Assembly (NCBI GenBank): GCA_026545765.1
Contig: CM048840.1
Coordinates: 88,254,877-88,318,876 of the forward strand
Reading direction: 5' to 3'
Length of the DNA stretch: 64,000 bases
From: Plantago major
Taxonomy: Eukaryota; Streptophyta; Magnoliopsida; Lamiales; Plantaginaceae
Both the position numbers and the translations under genes were made by a program. A model generated the notes under the pieces. That model was not told the origin of the DNA. It ran no database searches and saw only the letters and a list, made by a program, of their open reading frames with translations. Each line of letters starts with the position of its first letter. The stretch's first letter is position 1. This document shows, piece after piece, positions 1-9,319 of this stretch.

Positions 1-138
1 CCGGAACGTAGCAGCGTTCCGAGGCTCAACCATTGGAAGAATGGTCAACGTCTTGATCACCTGGTCTCGGAGACCCTGCCTTTTCTCCTCCTGTTGAGCC
101 TTGAGTTGTTGCCTCTTTAGCTCCCTCATTGCCGACAT
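1..138 (-). CDS. Partial N-terminus of a gypsy-type transposon protein
   Basis: An open frame starts at the ATG complementary to 136-138 and runs 46 codons to the window edge without a stop. The peptide is rich in Glu, Gln, Lys and Arg (first residues MSAMRELKRQQLKAQQ), which suggests a short coiled coil followed by a proline-containing segment. It lies on the same strand as, and downstream of, the fragment at 422-754, which resembles the plant 'putative gypsy type transposon' domain. It may therefore be a later part of the same decayed transposon protein, or the start of a gag. The protein cannot be identified from 46 residues. The 283 bases between the two fragments hold only short frames. 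Confidence 0.3.
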   Translation of the reverse strand, partial: MSAMRELKRQQLKAQQEEKRQGLRDQVIKTLTILPMVEPRNAATFR

Positions 139-421
139 GGTGTACTCAAACGAGAAATCTACGAAAGACCGAACATAAATAAAGATTAGTCCGAAGAGGC
201 AAGACAAATAAGCAAGCAACAATAAAAGACAGGACCGAGCTAATAAAAGTTGGAAATTTAAAACTTATTTCTAATAAGAGTGACTCGAACCGTGAGACCT
301 CTCCGAGTCACTCACCAAAATCCTCCTTGTCATCATAGAAGCTCGGACTTGATAGACCAGCCAGGTACGGAAGTGGTTGACAAATCAACCCAGGGAAGAA
401 GTACTTCTTCGGTTCCTCTTT

Positions 422-754
422 TCAGTGGAGGGCTTGCTTCCACTGTGGAATGTTCCGAGCTGTGGGCCTCCAGTCCGGAAGCGTCAACCGGAAAAACTTC
501 TTCTCGAAGTTCCACCGGATTCTCTGAGCCTCGGACTGCCCAGGTTTCAAAGCGGCTCGGACGAAGATATATTTCTGCCACCACCTGATTCCTAATGAGG
601 AGATCGAATCCTCAAAAAATGTGTATGCCTGCAGAACTACTAGAGTGTATAAATGCTGATGGGGCCTGCTCGGAGTGGTGCTGAACAACTTCCGGAAATT
701 GTCAAAGGTGATCGAAATCCCTTTGCGTTTACAAAGCACTCCGAAGCACATCAA
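422..754 (-). pseudogene. Fragment resembling the plant gypsy-type transposon domain
   Basis: A 110-residue open frame has the spacing of aromatic and basic residues seen in the plant 'putative gypsy type transposon' family (Pfam PF04195-like): a Trp-Trp-Gln-Lys-Tyr-Ile-Phe-Val-Arg motif, then a Phe-Phe-Arg-Leu segment and a tryptophan-rich tail. In that family the pattern sits in the middle of a larger protein of unknown function found in plant gypsy elements. The frame has no companion upstream: the preceding sequence is the 77-bp tandem array. The same stretch is open in a second minus frame (333-584), so a frameshift inside the fragment is likely. The assignment is by pattern only. Confidence 0.35.
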
Positions 755-800
755 ATTCCCAAGTGAATTCGGAATTACTTGGTGCGGACTTGACTTAGTT

Positions 801-1202
801 ACCGTTAGCAGGAGAGATTGAAGATCTGCTCTGTATAGTGATCTGGATTAGTTCGTAAAGATGACTTGACTTGACTTACCGTTAGCATGAGAGATTGAAG
901 ATCTGCTCTGTATAGTGATCTGGATTAGTTCAGAAGATGACTTGACTTGACTTACCGTTAGCATGAGAGATTGAAGATCTGCTCTGTATAGTGATCTGGA
1001 TTAGTTCGTAAAGATGACTTGACTTGACTTACCGTTAGCATGAGAGATTGAAGATCTGCTCTGTATAGTGATCTGGATTAGTTCGTAAAGATGACTTGAC
1101 TTGACTTACCGTTAGCATGAGAGATTGAAGATCTGCTCTGTATAGTGATCTGGATTAGTTCGTAAAGATGACTTGACTTGACTTACCGTTTGCATGAGAG
1201 AG
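801..1202. repeat. Tandem array, 77-bp unit, about five copies
   Basis: The landmark ACCGTTAGCA recurs at 801, 878, 954, 1031, 1108 and 1185 (ACCGTTTGCA in the last). The period is therefore 77, 76, 77, 77 and 77 bp. Copies are nearly identical; the 76-bp copy has lost one base near 932. Each unit contains a doubled CTTGACTTGACTT motif. The array ends exactly where recognisable copia LTR sequence begins (1203), in place of the first 81 bp of that LTR. Confidence 0.9.
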
Positions 1203-2786
1203 ACAGTTTCTTAGATATCTATGTAGATAACTGATACTTAATTTCAGAGAGCAGAAGACTTTTATGTGATAAGTGCACGTGCTCAGCAAGATGTGTGTAA
1301 GTACTTTGCAAGATAAGTAAAGCAAGTAATAAACTGCAGAAAGTAAATAACAGAAGTCTTTTTATAGTGGTATCTGAAGGTGGCGTAATCCTTCAGCTAA
1401 TCCACTTCGGCCTTTCTCAGACCTAGAATCCACTAAGACAGATAAATGAGTTAACCTTACAGATATCTTCTCTTGATTCCTAAATACACTAGGTTCCCAA
1501 CCAAGTGTTCCCCCTGAGTTATTCCCCGGCTTTTACATCCAAGTACTTCCTGTACTCAGAAACCTTTTTGAGCTATTCCTTAGCTTCCCAAGCTAAGTAC
1601 TTCCTATGCTCAGCAACCTTGGAGTTATTCCTTAGTTTCCCAAACTAAGTACTTCCTATACTCCACGCCAAATATGGTGTTGGTTTTAGGTTTGTTTGTC
1701 AGGTGAGCTTCTTAAATAACTTATTCAGTTATTCAGATAGCTCTATGACTCAAGTATACTTAATACACTTTTTAATGTATGGTATCTTGTTCTCTACTGA
1801 CCCAAGTCTATTGTAAGTGTTCCAGAGAATGAATCTCAGATATGAAATCTTAGTTCAACTCCTTCACAGATAACAATGCTTGTTACGGATCAGGACACTT
1901 AGAACTTTTGTGCTACTTAGAATCAAGAGCTTTGGTCGCAACAGAAAGCTTGAAGGTAGGTAATTTGCTTGAGAGATCTTGTGTGTGAGTATTTAACATA
2001 AGTTCAGTGTTCTGTGTGTTCTAAGGTGTGTTCTCAAGCAGTCTAAGTGTTGATATTTATAGATGAATTTGAGTGCCGTTTGAATAGTATCCGTTAGACT
2101 TAACTCAATTTCAAACTATTCATATCTGAATATAGTACTGTAGCAGGTTTGTCTTCTTCTTCAGAAGCTACCGTTTTTGTTCAGACATTTCTGTCTGCGC
2201 ATTTAATGCACTGTACTATATTTTGTCCTATAGTGCTAACGGAACTATGCATGGTATCAAAGATCTTTATACAATCAGAGTTTTCTGAAACTTTGCATGT
2301 TCTTTTCCATCGATTATCACAACTCCAGATACCATTTGTTGAAACAACTATGGTATAAAATATTTCTCTTTCAGAAACATAGTTTATATCCAAGGTATCT
2401 GAGTGTAGATATCTGTGGGCACTTTCCTCGTCTCAGAAACCTTTTATTCTCAGATATCTTTTGCAACACTTGTGTTTCGAAACACTTGTTTCTTCAAGAT
2501 ATCTGGACATAGGTATCTGAAAAACCTTTGTCTTCAGCAATCTTGTGCAGTCTTCAAATCTTCAAACCCGTTGAACTTTTCCTGTTGGAAGTCTTCTTCA
2601 TGGTCTTCTTTAGAAAATAAAAATTACATTTTGAGACCTAACATCCTATACAAGATTTGCTAGACTATCATACTTAGTGAGTTTCCTCTTTTACAGTGTT
2701 CAAGTGAACCAAGAGTACTAACCACCTTTCTGAGCTATGATAAGTCATTAGGTTGCTGATCAAAATCTAAACAGATATTCCTAACA
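1203..2786 (-). repeat. 3' LTR of element A, outer end truncated
   Basis: It aligns base for base by eye with the LTR at 30610-32244 from the ACAGTTTCT at 1203 onward. It ends at 2786 in TTCCTAACA, which read on the minus strand gives the LTR start TGTTAGGAA. The first 81 bp of the plus-strand end, including the G tract and the TGTTGGTCC terminus, are absent and replaced by the tandem array. A TATA-like TATAAATATC (minus) lies about two thirds of the way along, as in the other LTRs. Confidence 0.9.
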
Positions 2787-2801
2787 AATTTCCCCCATTT
2801 T
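2787..2801 (-). other. Polypurine tract of element A
   Basis: On the minus strand the sequence immediately before the 3' LTR start reads AAAATGGGGGAAATT. A purine-rich tract abutting the LTR is the plus-strand primer site of LTR retrotransposons. Element B has the equivalent at 13638-13652. Confidence 0.85.
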
Positions 2802-3138
2802 GATCAGTCAACGATGACTATCTGACCTATTACAAATCTGGATGAGGAAACAATCCATCACTTAATCATTTCTTATGATCTTTCAAATCACTAGATGTGA
2901 TCTTTGCTGACAAGTTATCTTTTATAAAGAATGATATCTGAGAGTAAGTTCATCAGATATGATACAGAGAAAGCTTACAGATAACTTTAGTACATAATAC
3001 AATTTAGCTCAGTCAGCAAGATACAAAAAAAATACATAGTAAATTAGGACAACAGGAGTAACCAAGCTCCAAGTAGACATCCTAATGAACTAGTCTTCAA
3101 GTCTTCTATACATCAAGTCTTCAAAACAGCTCCATGGA

Positions 3139-5154
3139 TCAATCTGCAAATTTCCTATCACCAAACCTTTTGATATCATCAGAGTAGTCATAGAGAAGAG
3201 TTATGACAATCATCTCTGTGTCTCTGGAAAATCCACAGACTTCCTTGTAGGTTTTGGTAGGATTGTTCTTGACAAAGTGCTTGACCCACAAATACTTTCC
3301 CCACTTCCAGGCATGCTCGATTCTGATATCTGATAGCTTGAAGTATTCATAAATGATCTTCAGATATCTGATGTCACCCTTGTATTGATCTTCAGTTAAG
3401 TAGAAGGACTCATAGGGTTCCACAGCAAGTCTTGCTCTTGTGCCTGTTCCAGTAATGTTGGGAATTCTGTGCACATCATCTGGCTTTCCATAAGGACATT
3501 CATCAGAGAGGTCCTTTTTCATGGCTTCTATTCTCTTGATCACTTCAAAATCCAACCATGCTTTGATGTGGTTGGTGTTAATCAAGATTGGCTTGTCTTT
3601 TCTCCATGCCATGAGCTGTTTATGGATTGGTTCTGGAAACCTTGAATTTAGCAGTAAATGCCTGAGTTCCAGAATCCAGTAGCCATTTTTCTGATTTATG
3701 CACCTGTAGACAGAGGAGTTGTTGTCATTCTTCACATACTCAATTTTGGCTTCTTCTGGCCTGAGTGGAAGTTGACTTTGTCTTTGTTCAGCTCTCAGCC
3801 TGTTCCTCCTTTGTCTTGAATTCTCCTTTAGGGTAATGCTTGAAGAACCACCCTGGATAGACTTGGTATTTCCAGAGGGTGTTTTATCTGCCAAGGGCTT
3901 TGCAGCTATGGGCTCAGTTAGGCTTTCAATTTTTCTTTTTCTGTGAACAGGAGCTTCATCTTCATCAGTCTCTTCATCATCATCATCAAGATCAATTCTT
4001 GTGAGACTTTTGCAGCCTTCTTCATTGCCCAGGGATTTGATTTGGCCTTCTTCTTCTTCTTCAGAAGATTCATCAATCCCTTTTACTTGTCTTCTCCTTG
4101 GAGCCATGGTACTCCTTGGAGGTTTCTGTGCTCTGGCCCTTGTTGTCATTCCTTGTTCAGGAAGTTGAGTGGTGGCCACTATCTGTAGAGCAGTCTGACT
4201 GGAGGAGGGCTCATTTATTCTAAGAGGTGGTTGCTCAAACTTTCTTTTGTTTCCTCTTCCTCTTACTGTTCCTCTCTGAGCCTCTTGATATTCTTCCCCC
4301 TTAGTCATTGTTGACTGACTCAGAATCACAAATGATTCTGAAAGGGAGTTAAAGTTCCCTTGCAGATAGTTGTAAGAAGCAACCAACTTTTCCAGATCAG
4401 CCTTGAGCTCCTGATTTTGTTTGATAGGACCAGTATCCTTATCAGTAAGCTCTGCCAGTGGGCCTTGAACAGCATCTGCTTTTCCAGTAGCATAGCAAGC
4501 CTCTTCAAAAGCTTTTGTAGCCAAGAGTTGGTCATCATCCCTAACCATGCCTAGATCTTTCTGAGAAATCACCAGACTGGTTGTTCTCTGAGTGATGAGC
4601 TTAATGAATGACTTCAGCTCTGCAGGGACGGATGCAATGGCGGCTTTGTCTTGAGAAGATAACTCCTTTTTCAATTTAGCCAGTACTTGATATCTATTCA
4701 AGTATTCATTGGAGTTGACATTTGGCAGCTTGCTAAATGTATCAGGAGCAATCAGCTTCCTTTTCAAATGTGAAACTGCCAAGTGTTCATTGCGGTGTTC
4801 TGCCAAAGTCTTGTCTTCTTCATCATCTGAGTTATCAGCCCAGTGATCTTCATCCTCTTGGACATTTTCATCAATGTTCTCTAGTCCAGCAACCATCTCA
4901 GAGATGGGTTTCTTTCCTTTCATTGAGGAAGATGGAACATCTTCTTGGAATGTAGCCTTAGCATCAGGCTTGTCATTAGATACTTGTTCAGTATCTAATT
5001 CCTCAGCAATTGCTTGAATAGCAAGCTGGAGTTCTTTCATTTCAGCATAAGCTTCCATTTCCTTGATTGTTTGATCTGCAATCTTCTGGAGCTTTGCTCT
5101 ACATTCAACTATCTTTTCTTCTAGTTGAAGATGTAGTTGTTGTTCTTCTTCCAA
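3139..5154 (-). CDS. Extra gene of element A, C-terminal part of last exon (671 codons open)
   Basis: The product is not recognised. The first 60 residues form a Glu/Gln/Leu-rich probable coiled coil. Then follow an acidic stretch with repeated Asp and Glu, a Lys/Arg-rich middle with several short basic clusters (RKRK and RRRQ types, possible nuclear signals), and a C-terminal 190-residue segment rich in Trp and Tyr that looks globular. No signal peptide or membrane segment is seen. The frame has no true start of its own. In element B the same frame is continuous with the upstream exon through the sequence equivalent to 5155-5300. In A that link is cut by one nonsense codon near 5296, so the Met at 5154 is only the first in-frame Met after the cut. 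The stop at 3139 matches the equivalent stop in B (14016). It is the longest intact piece of this gene in the window. Confidence 0.7.
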   Translation of the reverse strand: MEEEQQLHLQLEEKIVECRAKLQKIADQTIKEMEAYAEMKELQLAIQAIAEELDTEQVSNDKPDAKATFQEDVPSSSMKGKKPISEMVAGLENIDENVQEDEDHWADNSDDEEDKTLAEHRNEHLAVSHLKRKLIAPDTFSKLPNVNSNEYLNRYQVLAKLKKELSSQDKAAIASVPAELKSFIKLITQRTTSLVISQKDLGMVRDDDQLLATKAFEEACYATGKADAVQGPLAELTDKDTGPIKQNQELKADLEKLVASYNYLQGNFNSLSESFVILSQSTMTKGEEYQEAQRGTVRGRGNKRKFEQPPLRINEPSSSQTALQIVATTQLPEQGMTTRARAQKPPRSTMAPRRRQVKGIDESSEEEEEGQIKSLGNEEGCKSLTRIDLDDDDEETDEDEAPVHRKRKIESLTEPIAAKPLADKTPSGNTKSIQGGSSSITLKENSRQRRNRLRAEQRQSQLPLRPEEAKIEYVKNDNNSSVYRCINQKNGYWILELRHLLLNSRFPEPIHKQLMAWRKDKPILINTNHIKAWLDFEVIKRIEAMKKDLSDECPYGKPDDVHRIPNITGTGTRARLAVEPYESFYLTEDQYKGDIRYLKIIYEYFKLSDIRIEHAWKWGKYLWVKHFVKNNPTKTYKEVCGFSRDTEMIVITLLYDYSDDIKRFGDRKFAD

Positions 5155-5295
5155 CAGTTGTTTGAGGTGAGCAACTCTGGCTTGTGCATCTGTTATTTTC
5201 TGAGTTGTTCCCTCAGAGTGCTCAACTACTTGTTCCGTTGTAACTTTGTGTTGGGAAGTTGGATGAGTAGATTTCTGAGGAGGTGGAGAAGGGGA

Positions 5296-6222
5296 TTACT
5301 GTGAAGTCCTCTCAGTGTGCTTTTCAGCAGCTGAGGCAATGTGTCCTTGTGAAATCCCTCCCGTCCCTGGTGCAGGGCCATCATCATCATCCTTATCATC
5401 ATCATCCTTTTTGTGATGGTCGGAGGGAGGTTCATCAAAGTTATTCTCATCTATTTCTTCCTCCTCATCGTCTTCAGATACAAGATTAATCACTTCAGGA
5501 ATAGTGATCTTCTGCCCATTAATCTCCTCTTGTTCAGAAGGAACAAATTGTAGAGTCTGGGGCAGGACTGGCTTGAATGCCATCTGTAATCTTGTCTGAC
5601 CATCAGCCTGATTAAAGGCTTGAATCAACTTCTGTGCCACTTCTCTGGAGAAATCCTTATGCAATAAGGTCACAAATTGATACTGTTCCATGGGAAACAT
5701 TGCATGGATGTAGTTCTCCAAGTCAAGAGCTCGTGCTCGTCCCGTAGGTTGATCTGTGATTCTCAATATTTCAGAGAGATCTGAGCACCTTAACCTCTGC
5801 CATTTCTTGAAGCATTGAATGTGCTTTGGCAGGGTATGAGCTTTGAAGAAGGGAAGTAGGTCCTTTTTCTCATCATCATGGACCTTTGTGGCACTTGTTT
5901 GAGCCTGAAAGAAAGAGTTCTGAGTTAGAATCAAAACTTTTGTAGATATCTGAGTACAAGTGTAGTTAGGTTTCTGAGGTACCTGAATGAGTACATCAGA
6001 CTCAGAGACTTGTACTACTGAGACAGGGGTTGCCTCAGATATCTTGTTGTGAGGTGGAGACTTGGAAGTCTGGTCCTCATCAACCTTTCTTTCTGCTTGA
6101 ACCTCTGTTGGAGGCTCAGATGTTTGTCTCACAAAAACTTGTGCAGTTTCTGGAATCTTTTCTTGTGATGAAGGCCTTGATGCCTCATCAATTTCCATAT
6201 GTTGTGAGGATTGAGTGGGCAA
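5296..6222 (-). CDS. Extra gene of element A, middle part (308 codons open, includes a 78-bp intron)
   Basis: The middle segment contains a conserved block beginning FFKAHTLPKHIQCFKKW, strongly conserved in element B, followed by an acidic patch (EDDEEEE). Its function is unknown. The open frame runs through a 78-bp stretch (5905-5982) that is absent from B and has GT and AG borders, so part of it may be intron rather than coding. It ends at a stop where B has a lysine codon, which separates it from the 671-codon part. At 6252/6253 and 6102/6103 the sequence is continuous, whereas B has introns at those points. The true exon begins near 6362, at a decayed splice acceptor (ACG where B has CAG). 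Confidence 0.65.
   Translation of the reverse strand: MPTQSSQHMEIDEASRPSSQEKIPETAQVFVRQTSEPPTEVQAERKVDEDQTSKSPPHNKISEATPVSVVQVSESDVLIQVPQKPNYTCTQISTKVLILTQNSFFQAQTSATKVHDDEKKDLLPFFKAHTLPKHIQCFKKWQRLRCSDLSEILRITDQPTGRARALDLENYIHAMFPMEQYQFVTLLHKDFSREVAQKLIQAFNQADGQTRLQMAFKPVLPQTLQFVPSEQEEINGQKITIPEVINLVSEDDEEEEIDENNFDEPPSDHHKKDDDDKDDDDGPAPGTGGISQGHIASAAEKHTERTSQ
5905..5982 (-). other. Predicted 78-bp intron of the extra gene, present in A only
   Basis: The minus strand reads CAG|GTACCT at the 5' border and CTTTCTTTCAG|GCTC at the 3' border, with a pyrimidine-rich end. Element B reads straight through as ACTCAG|GCTC at 16795/16794. The length is a multiple of three and the stretch has no in-frame stop, so a read-through product would also be open. 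A simple deletion in B between the CAGG direct repeats is an alternative explanation. Confidence 0.6.
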
Positions 6223-6362
6223 TTCCTCAACAACTTCTACTTCTTTATTAACCTTCTCTACAGAAGGTTCAGATACTTGTTTCTCAGAGGCCTTGGAAGC
6301 CTCTGGATTCCTCTCTGAAGAGATAGACTTTTCAGTCTCTTCATTTTTATTCTCAGTTGGAG

Positions 6363-6548
6363 CGTATTAGAAACAAACACTTATTAGTGAAGTGTAATAA
6401 CGCATATCTGAAAATTATATCTTCAGGAAGTCTTTATCACATGTAGCACAGGCTCAGATTCCTTAAGTTGTGAGGGTGTGGAAGCCTGCTTCTCAGTTTC
6501 TGAGGCAAGCTTTTCAGCTTCCTCTTGTTCTCGTGTTTCTAAATCAGC
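6363..6548 (-). pseudogene. Extra gene of element A, exon 2 and decayed intron 2
   Basis: Exon 2 begins at 6548, after the acceptor TTTGTTACAG, and encodes a Glu-rich, coiled-coil-like segment clearly related to B exon 2 (17403-17508). In A its 3' part has drifted: the donor equivalent to B's CACG|GTAAAT is no longer clear, and the frame stops about 40 codons in. The acceptor of intron 2 (near 6363) reads ATACG instead of the AACAG seen in B. Splicing here would probably fail in A. Confidence 0.55.
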
Positions 6549-6628
6549 CTGTAACAAAGAAATTCTATTAGATAACAAGATTATGTGGCACAAAATATCA
6601 TAAGTAGAGAGTTAAACCATTCAGATAC
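6549..6628 (-). other. Predicted intron 1 of the extra gene in element A (80 bp)
   Basis: The donor is CTCAG|GTATCTG and the acceptor TTTCTTTGTTACAG|GCTG on the minus strand. The stretch is homologous along its length to the 83-bp intron 1 of element B, including the shared pyrimidine-rich end. It contains stops in the coding frame. Confidence 0.65.
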
Positions 6629-6638
6629 CTGAGTAATG

Positions 6639-8456
6639 TCAGGCTGATTGGTCTCTGGAACTTGACCCTTCTATGTGTTGGTCTTGTTGTTCCATTTCAT
6701 CTTCTTTGTTTGATGTTTCAGGTACTTCAGACCTTGCCTGAGTATGCAACTCAGTTGCCTCCCCTGGTTGATCATTCTGAGCAGATGTCTCAGTTTGATC
6801 CCTCTCATTGAGTTGGGGAACCTGCTCTTTTGCAGGATTTTCTTCAGCAATGAAAGATGCTGGTATCTGCAGCTCAAGTACCATTTCAGTATTATTCACA
6901 TCTGGCAGTTGTGATTGTTGTGCTTGAGACAGACTGTTGAGTGTTGAGGCAATGGTAGTATCCTCCAACACTAAGCTATCACTCATCAGAGCATCTTCAA
7001 TATGCTTCAGTCTTTGTTGCTCTGATGGTGTAATTTGTCCAGTTACCTTGGACACTGTTGCTTCTTCAGCAACCTTTGTAACAGGTGCTTGTTCAGCAAC
7101 CTGTGGTGTAGGTTCTTCTTCAGATACCTCTACACCAGTTACTTTTTCAGTAACTTTAGCCCTTTTTGATTTTTCTAGGACTTGAGAAATGACTAATTCA
7201 TCATCTTCATCGTCAGAGTTCTCATCAGCATTGGGAACTGATTGGTCCATAATTCCTGTGGTTTTTGCAGATAGGGCTTGGTATTTGTCACTACATTCTT
7301 TAGCAGTATTGATGAGTTCATCAGCAAGGCTTTCGGCAATAGTCTTAACAATTCTGAAAGCACTTTCTCTTGCTGAGTCTACTTGTTCAGTAGTTGATAC
7401 CTCTTTTGCAGCATTGATGAGTTCATCTGCATTTATGAGTTCATCAGCAGCTACGGCAAGTATCTGGGAATCGACAACCTCAATGGGTGTGCCTTCTGAT
7501 TTGCCAGCAGTCTTCTTTCGTGAAGTTCTGGGCTTCTTGGTTGCAACTTTTCCCTCAGATACCTCTTTAGTATTTCGCTTCTTGGAACCTTTGTGAGATC
7601 CAGTAACCTTTTTCGTCATGTTCGTATACTCATATTTGTAGAGTAGGTTACTGTTGGCTATGTCAGCCATCTCTCTGAGCTCAATGCCAAGCTTTTCCAG
7701 CAAGTAGCATATCTTTAGACCATAACTTACTGTGGTCTTTGGCTCAGCAAGTCCCTTAGCGATTGTAGGCTCAATGCCTTGAATCTTTTCCACAAATTTC
7801 ATAAAGGCGTACTTTCCCCAATTGAAAGGGTTTTCCAACCTTTTGTCTTGTTGTTGCAACAAGAACATCATCATCAAGCGTTCTTGGCTTATTTGGTCAG
7901 CACCTCCTTGTAGACCATCAAAGCATCTGTGAAGAATGCATGCCAACACATCCCAGTGAACTAGCAGATGTCTGGTTCTGATGTCAGCAAGCTTGAAATC
8001 AGTGGGTGTATCTGATTTTTCAAGATCACACACATCATTGTACAGTTGTTTTACACCTTCAAGGAGATCATCATCCTTGGTGTCTATTTCAAAATCCTTT
8101 CCAAGATTTTGAAGGTCAAACAACTTGCAGAAAGTTGTTAAGTCCAGAAGGATTTCCTTTCCTTGATCAAGTTCGATAGACACTATTGCAGTGCCTTCAG
8201 AAACACAGGATATAATCCTGGAGTTGTTGTAGAATTCTAACACATCTAGTGAAGACATTCTACTGGGTAGAGCTGATAGAAAACCCTTGATTTTTGCCTT
8301 TTCAAGCATGTCAAGTATCAGTTTTCTGTCAGCTTGAGTCTCAACAGCAGCAGTGAGGTATTCCTCGATCATGGAACCACCCCAAAAGATTCTGTGATTT
8401 GAAGTCCAATGATCAGGATTGAAGTTCCCTACCAATCGATTGTTGATAACTACCAA
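6639..8456 (-). CDS. Extra gene of element A, exon 1 (605 codons open)
   Basis: The product is unknown. The N-terminal 260 residues look globular, with an LEFYNNSRI segment and a TRHLLVHWDVLACILHRC segment. The general layout faintly recalls the plant transposon/env-like proteins of other LTR elements, but this is only an impression. After a basic cluster (KKPRTSRKK), the remaining half is low-complexity, rich in Glu, Thr, Ser, Val and Gln. No membrane segments are seen. The ancestral start is the ATG at 8529-8531, aligned with the start in B (19494) and C (34419). In A codon 5 of that frame is TGA, so the open frame now begins at 8456. Near the 3' end a one-base frameshift relative to B leads to the stop at 6639, just before the intron 1 donor at 6628. 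Confidence 0.7.
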   Translation of the reverse strand: MVVINNRLVGNFNPDHWTSNHRIFWGGSMIEEYLTAAVETQADRKLILDMLEKAKIKGFLSALPSRMSSLDVLEFYNNSRIISCVSEGTAIVSIELDQGKEILLDLTTFCKLFDLQNLGKDFEIDTKDDDLLEGVKQLYNDVCDLEKSDTPTDFKLADIRTRHLLVHWDVLACILHRCFDGLQGGADQISQERLMMMFLLQQQDKRLENPFNWGKYAFMKFVEKIQGIEPTIAKGLAEPKTTVSYGLKICYLLEKLGIELREMADIANSNLLYKYEYTNMTKKVTGSHKGSKKRNTKEVSEGKVATKKPRTSRKKTAGKSEGTPIEVVDSQILAVAADELINADELINAAKEVSTTEQVDSARESAFRIVKTIAESLADELINTAKECSDKYQALSAKTTGIMDQSVPNADENSDDEDDELVISQVLEKSKRAKVTEKVTGVEVSEEEPTPQVAEQAPVTKVAEEATVSKVTGQITPSEQQRLKHIEDALMSDSLVLEDTTIASTLNSLSQAQQSQLPDVNNTEMVLELQIPASFIAEENPAKEQVPQLNERDQTETSAQNDQPGEATELHTQARSEVPETSNKEDEMEQQDQHIEGSSSRDQSA

Positions 8457-8710
8457 CTCTGGTGCTTGCTTTTCAACAGTACTAGTGGTCGTACTTTGGG
8501 ATTTCTGGGTAGTTGATCATTTGGGGGCCATCTCTTTATATATCGTAAGCTTTTCGAAGTTTGAAAGAGATTAAGGTGTAAGATTAGTGATTCTTTGCAA
8601 AAAAACTAATTTGGGAGCAGAGATTTGCAGATAGGATAGAATGGTTTTTGCTATTCTTGTGCAAGTCGGAATGTTGGATTAGACGAAAGTGATTTCTTTT
8701 GCCAAAATCC

Positions 8711-8720
8711 TATATATATA
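8711..8720 (-). promoter_or_regulatory. TATA box of the extra gene, element A
   Basis: The sequence TATATATATA lies 180 bp upstream of the ancestral ATG (8531) and is followed by GGATTTTGGCAAA, which B shares exactly. Equivalent boxes occur in B (19685-19692) and C (34623-34632) at similar distances. This supports an internal promoter separate from the LTR. The surrounding 8532-9160 region is noncoding but conserved among the three elements, including an AATTGTGCCCA block. Confidence 0.55.
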
Positions 8721-9164
8721 GCAATGAAATCTCAACAGACAGATACATACAAATCAATTTTATGTGTAAGTATCTGTGTATTGTAGACAGGCGTGGGTAA
8801 AAGCTTGTTCGACATTAAATGCATAGTGGGCCATGCTGGGATTTCAACAGTCCACTATTTACCGAGAATTAATCTCCGCCGTAAAGATCAATCGCCCATT
8901 TCATCAAGGGTCACCATTGCTTCTTCAGCAATGATCACAATCAACAATTGTAATTGTGCCCATTTAATGAATGTTGGCTATTAGCTATCTGAATCACGTT
9001 TCTGTGTGAATGAGAACACTGTTGTATCTGATTCAATCTTATACTTGTTGTCTTTTCAAAGTTTTTCACAAAGATAGAGATAATTCAAATTTCAAGATAG
9101 TAGTTTACTGCAGACAGTTGTACTATTCTCTTTTGTGTTCCCCCTCACTGAGTGACCTAGATAT

Positions 9165-9271
9165 CTGAGTACCTGTTTCAGAGATCTTCAAATAGTCATT
9201 TTACCCTTTAGCCTTTGGTTTCTGGATACCCGTTCCAGATACCTCTTCTCTTGTCTGGATACCCGTTCCAG
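9165..9271. repeat. Short hairpin repeats 3' of pol, element A
   Basis: Three 17-bp copies of an imperfect palindrome (CTGNNNNCCNGTNNCAG type) lie at 9165-9181, 9222-9238 and 9255-9271. Two have the stem CTGGA/TCCAG and one has CTGAG/TTCAG. Related units with other paired stems occur at the same place in B and C. Confidence 0.7.
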
Positions 9272-9319
9272 ATTCCTTTTCTCTCTCCTTTGATATCTTC
9301 TTTAGATATCTGAACTTTT

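Noticed and set aside
6937..7596. Long plus-strand open frames opposite exon 1 of the extra gene (also 17773-18446 in B)
   Set aside because: They are antisense shadows of a Glu/Ser/Thr-rich coding strand, giving Ser-rich peptides, with no independent start context or conserved pattern.
3139..8531. Extra gene as an independent host gene that A happened to insert beside
   Set aside because: The same gene lies at the same place, between RNase H and the polypurine tract, in A and B and in matching order in C, so it belongs to the element.
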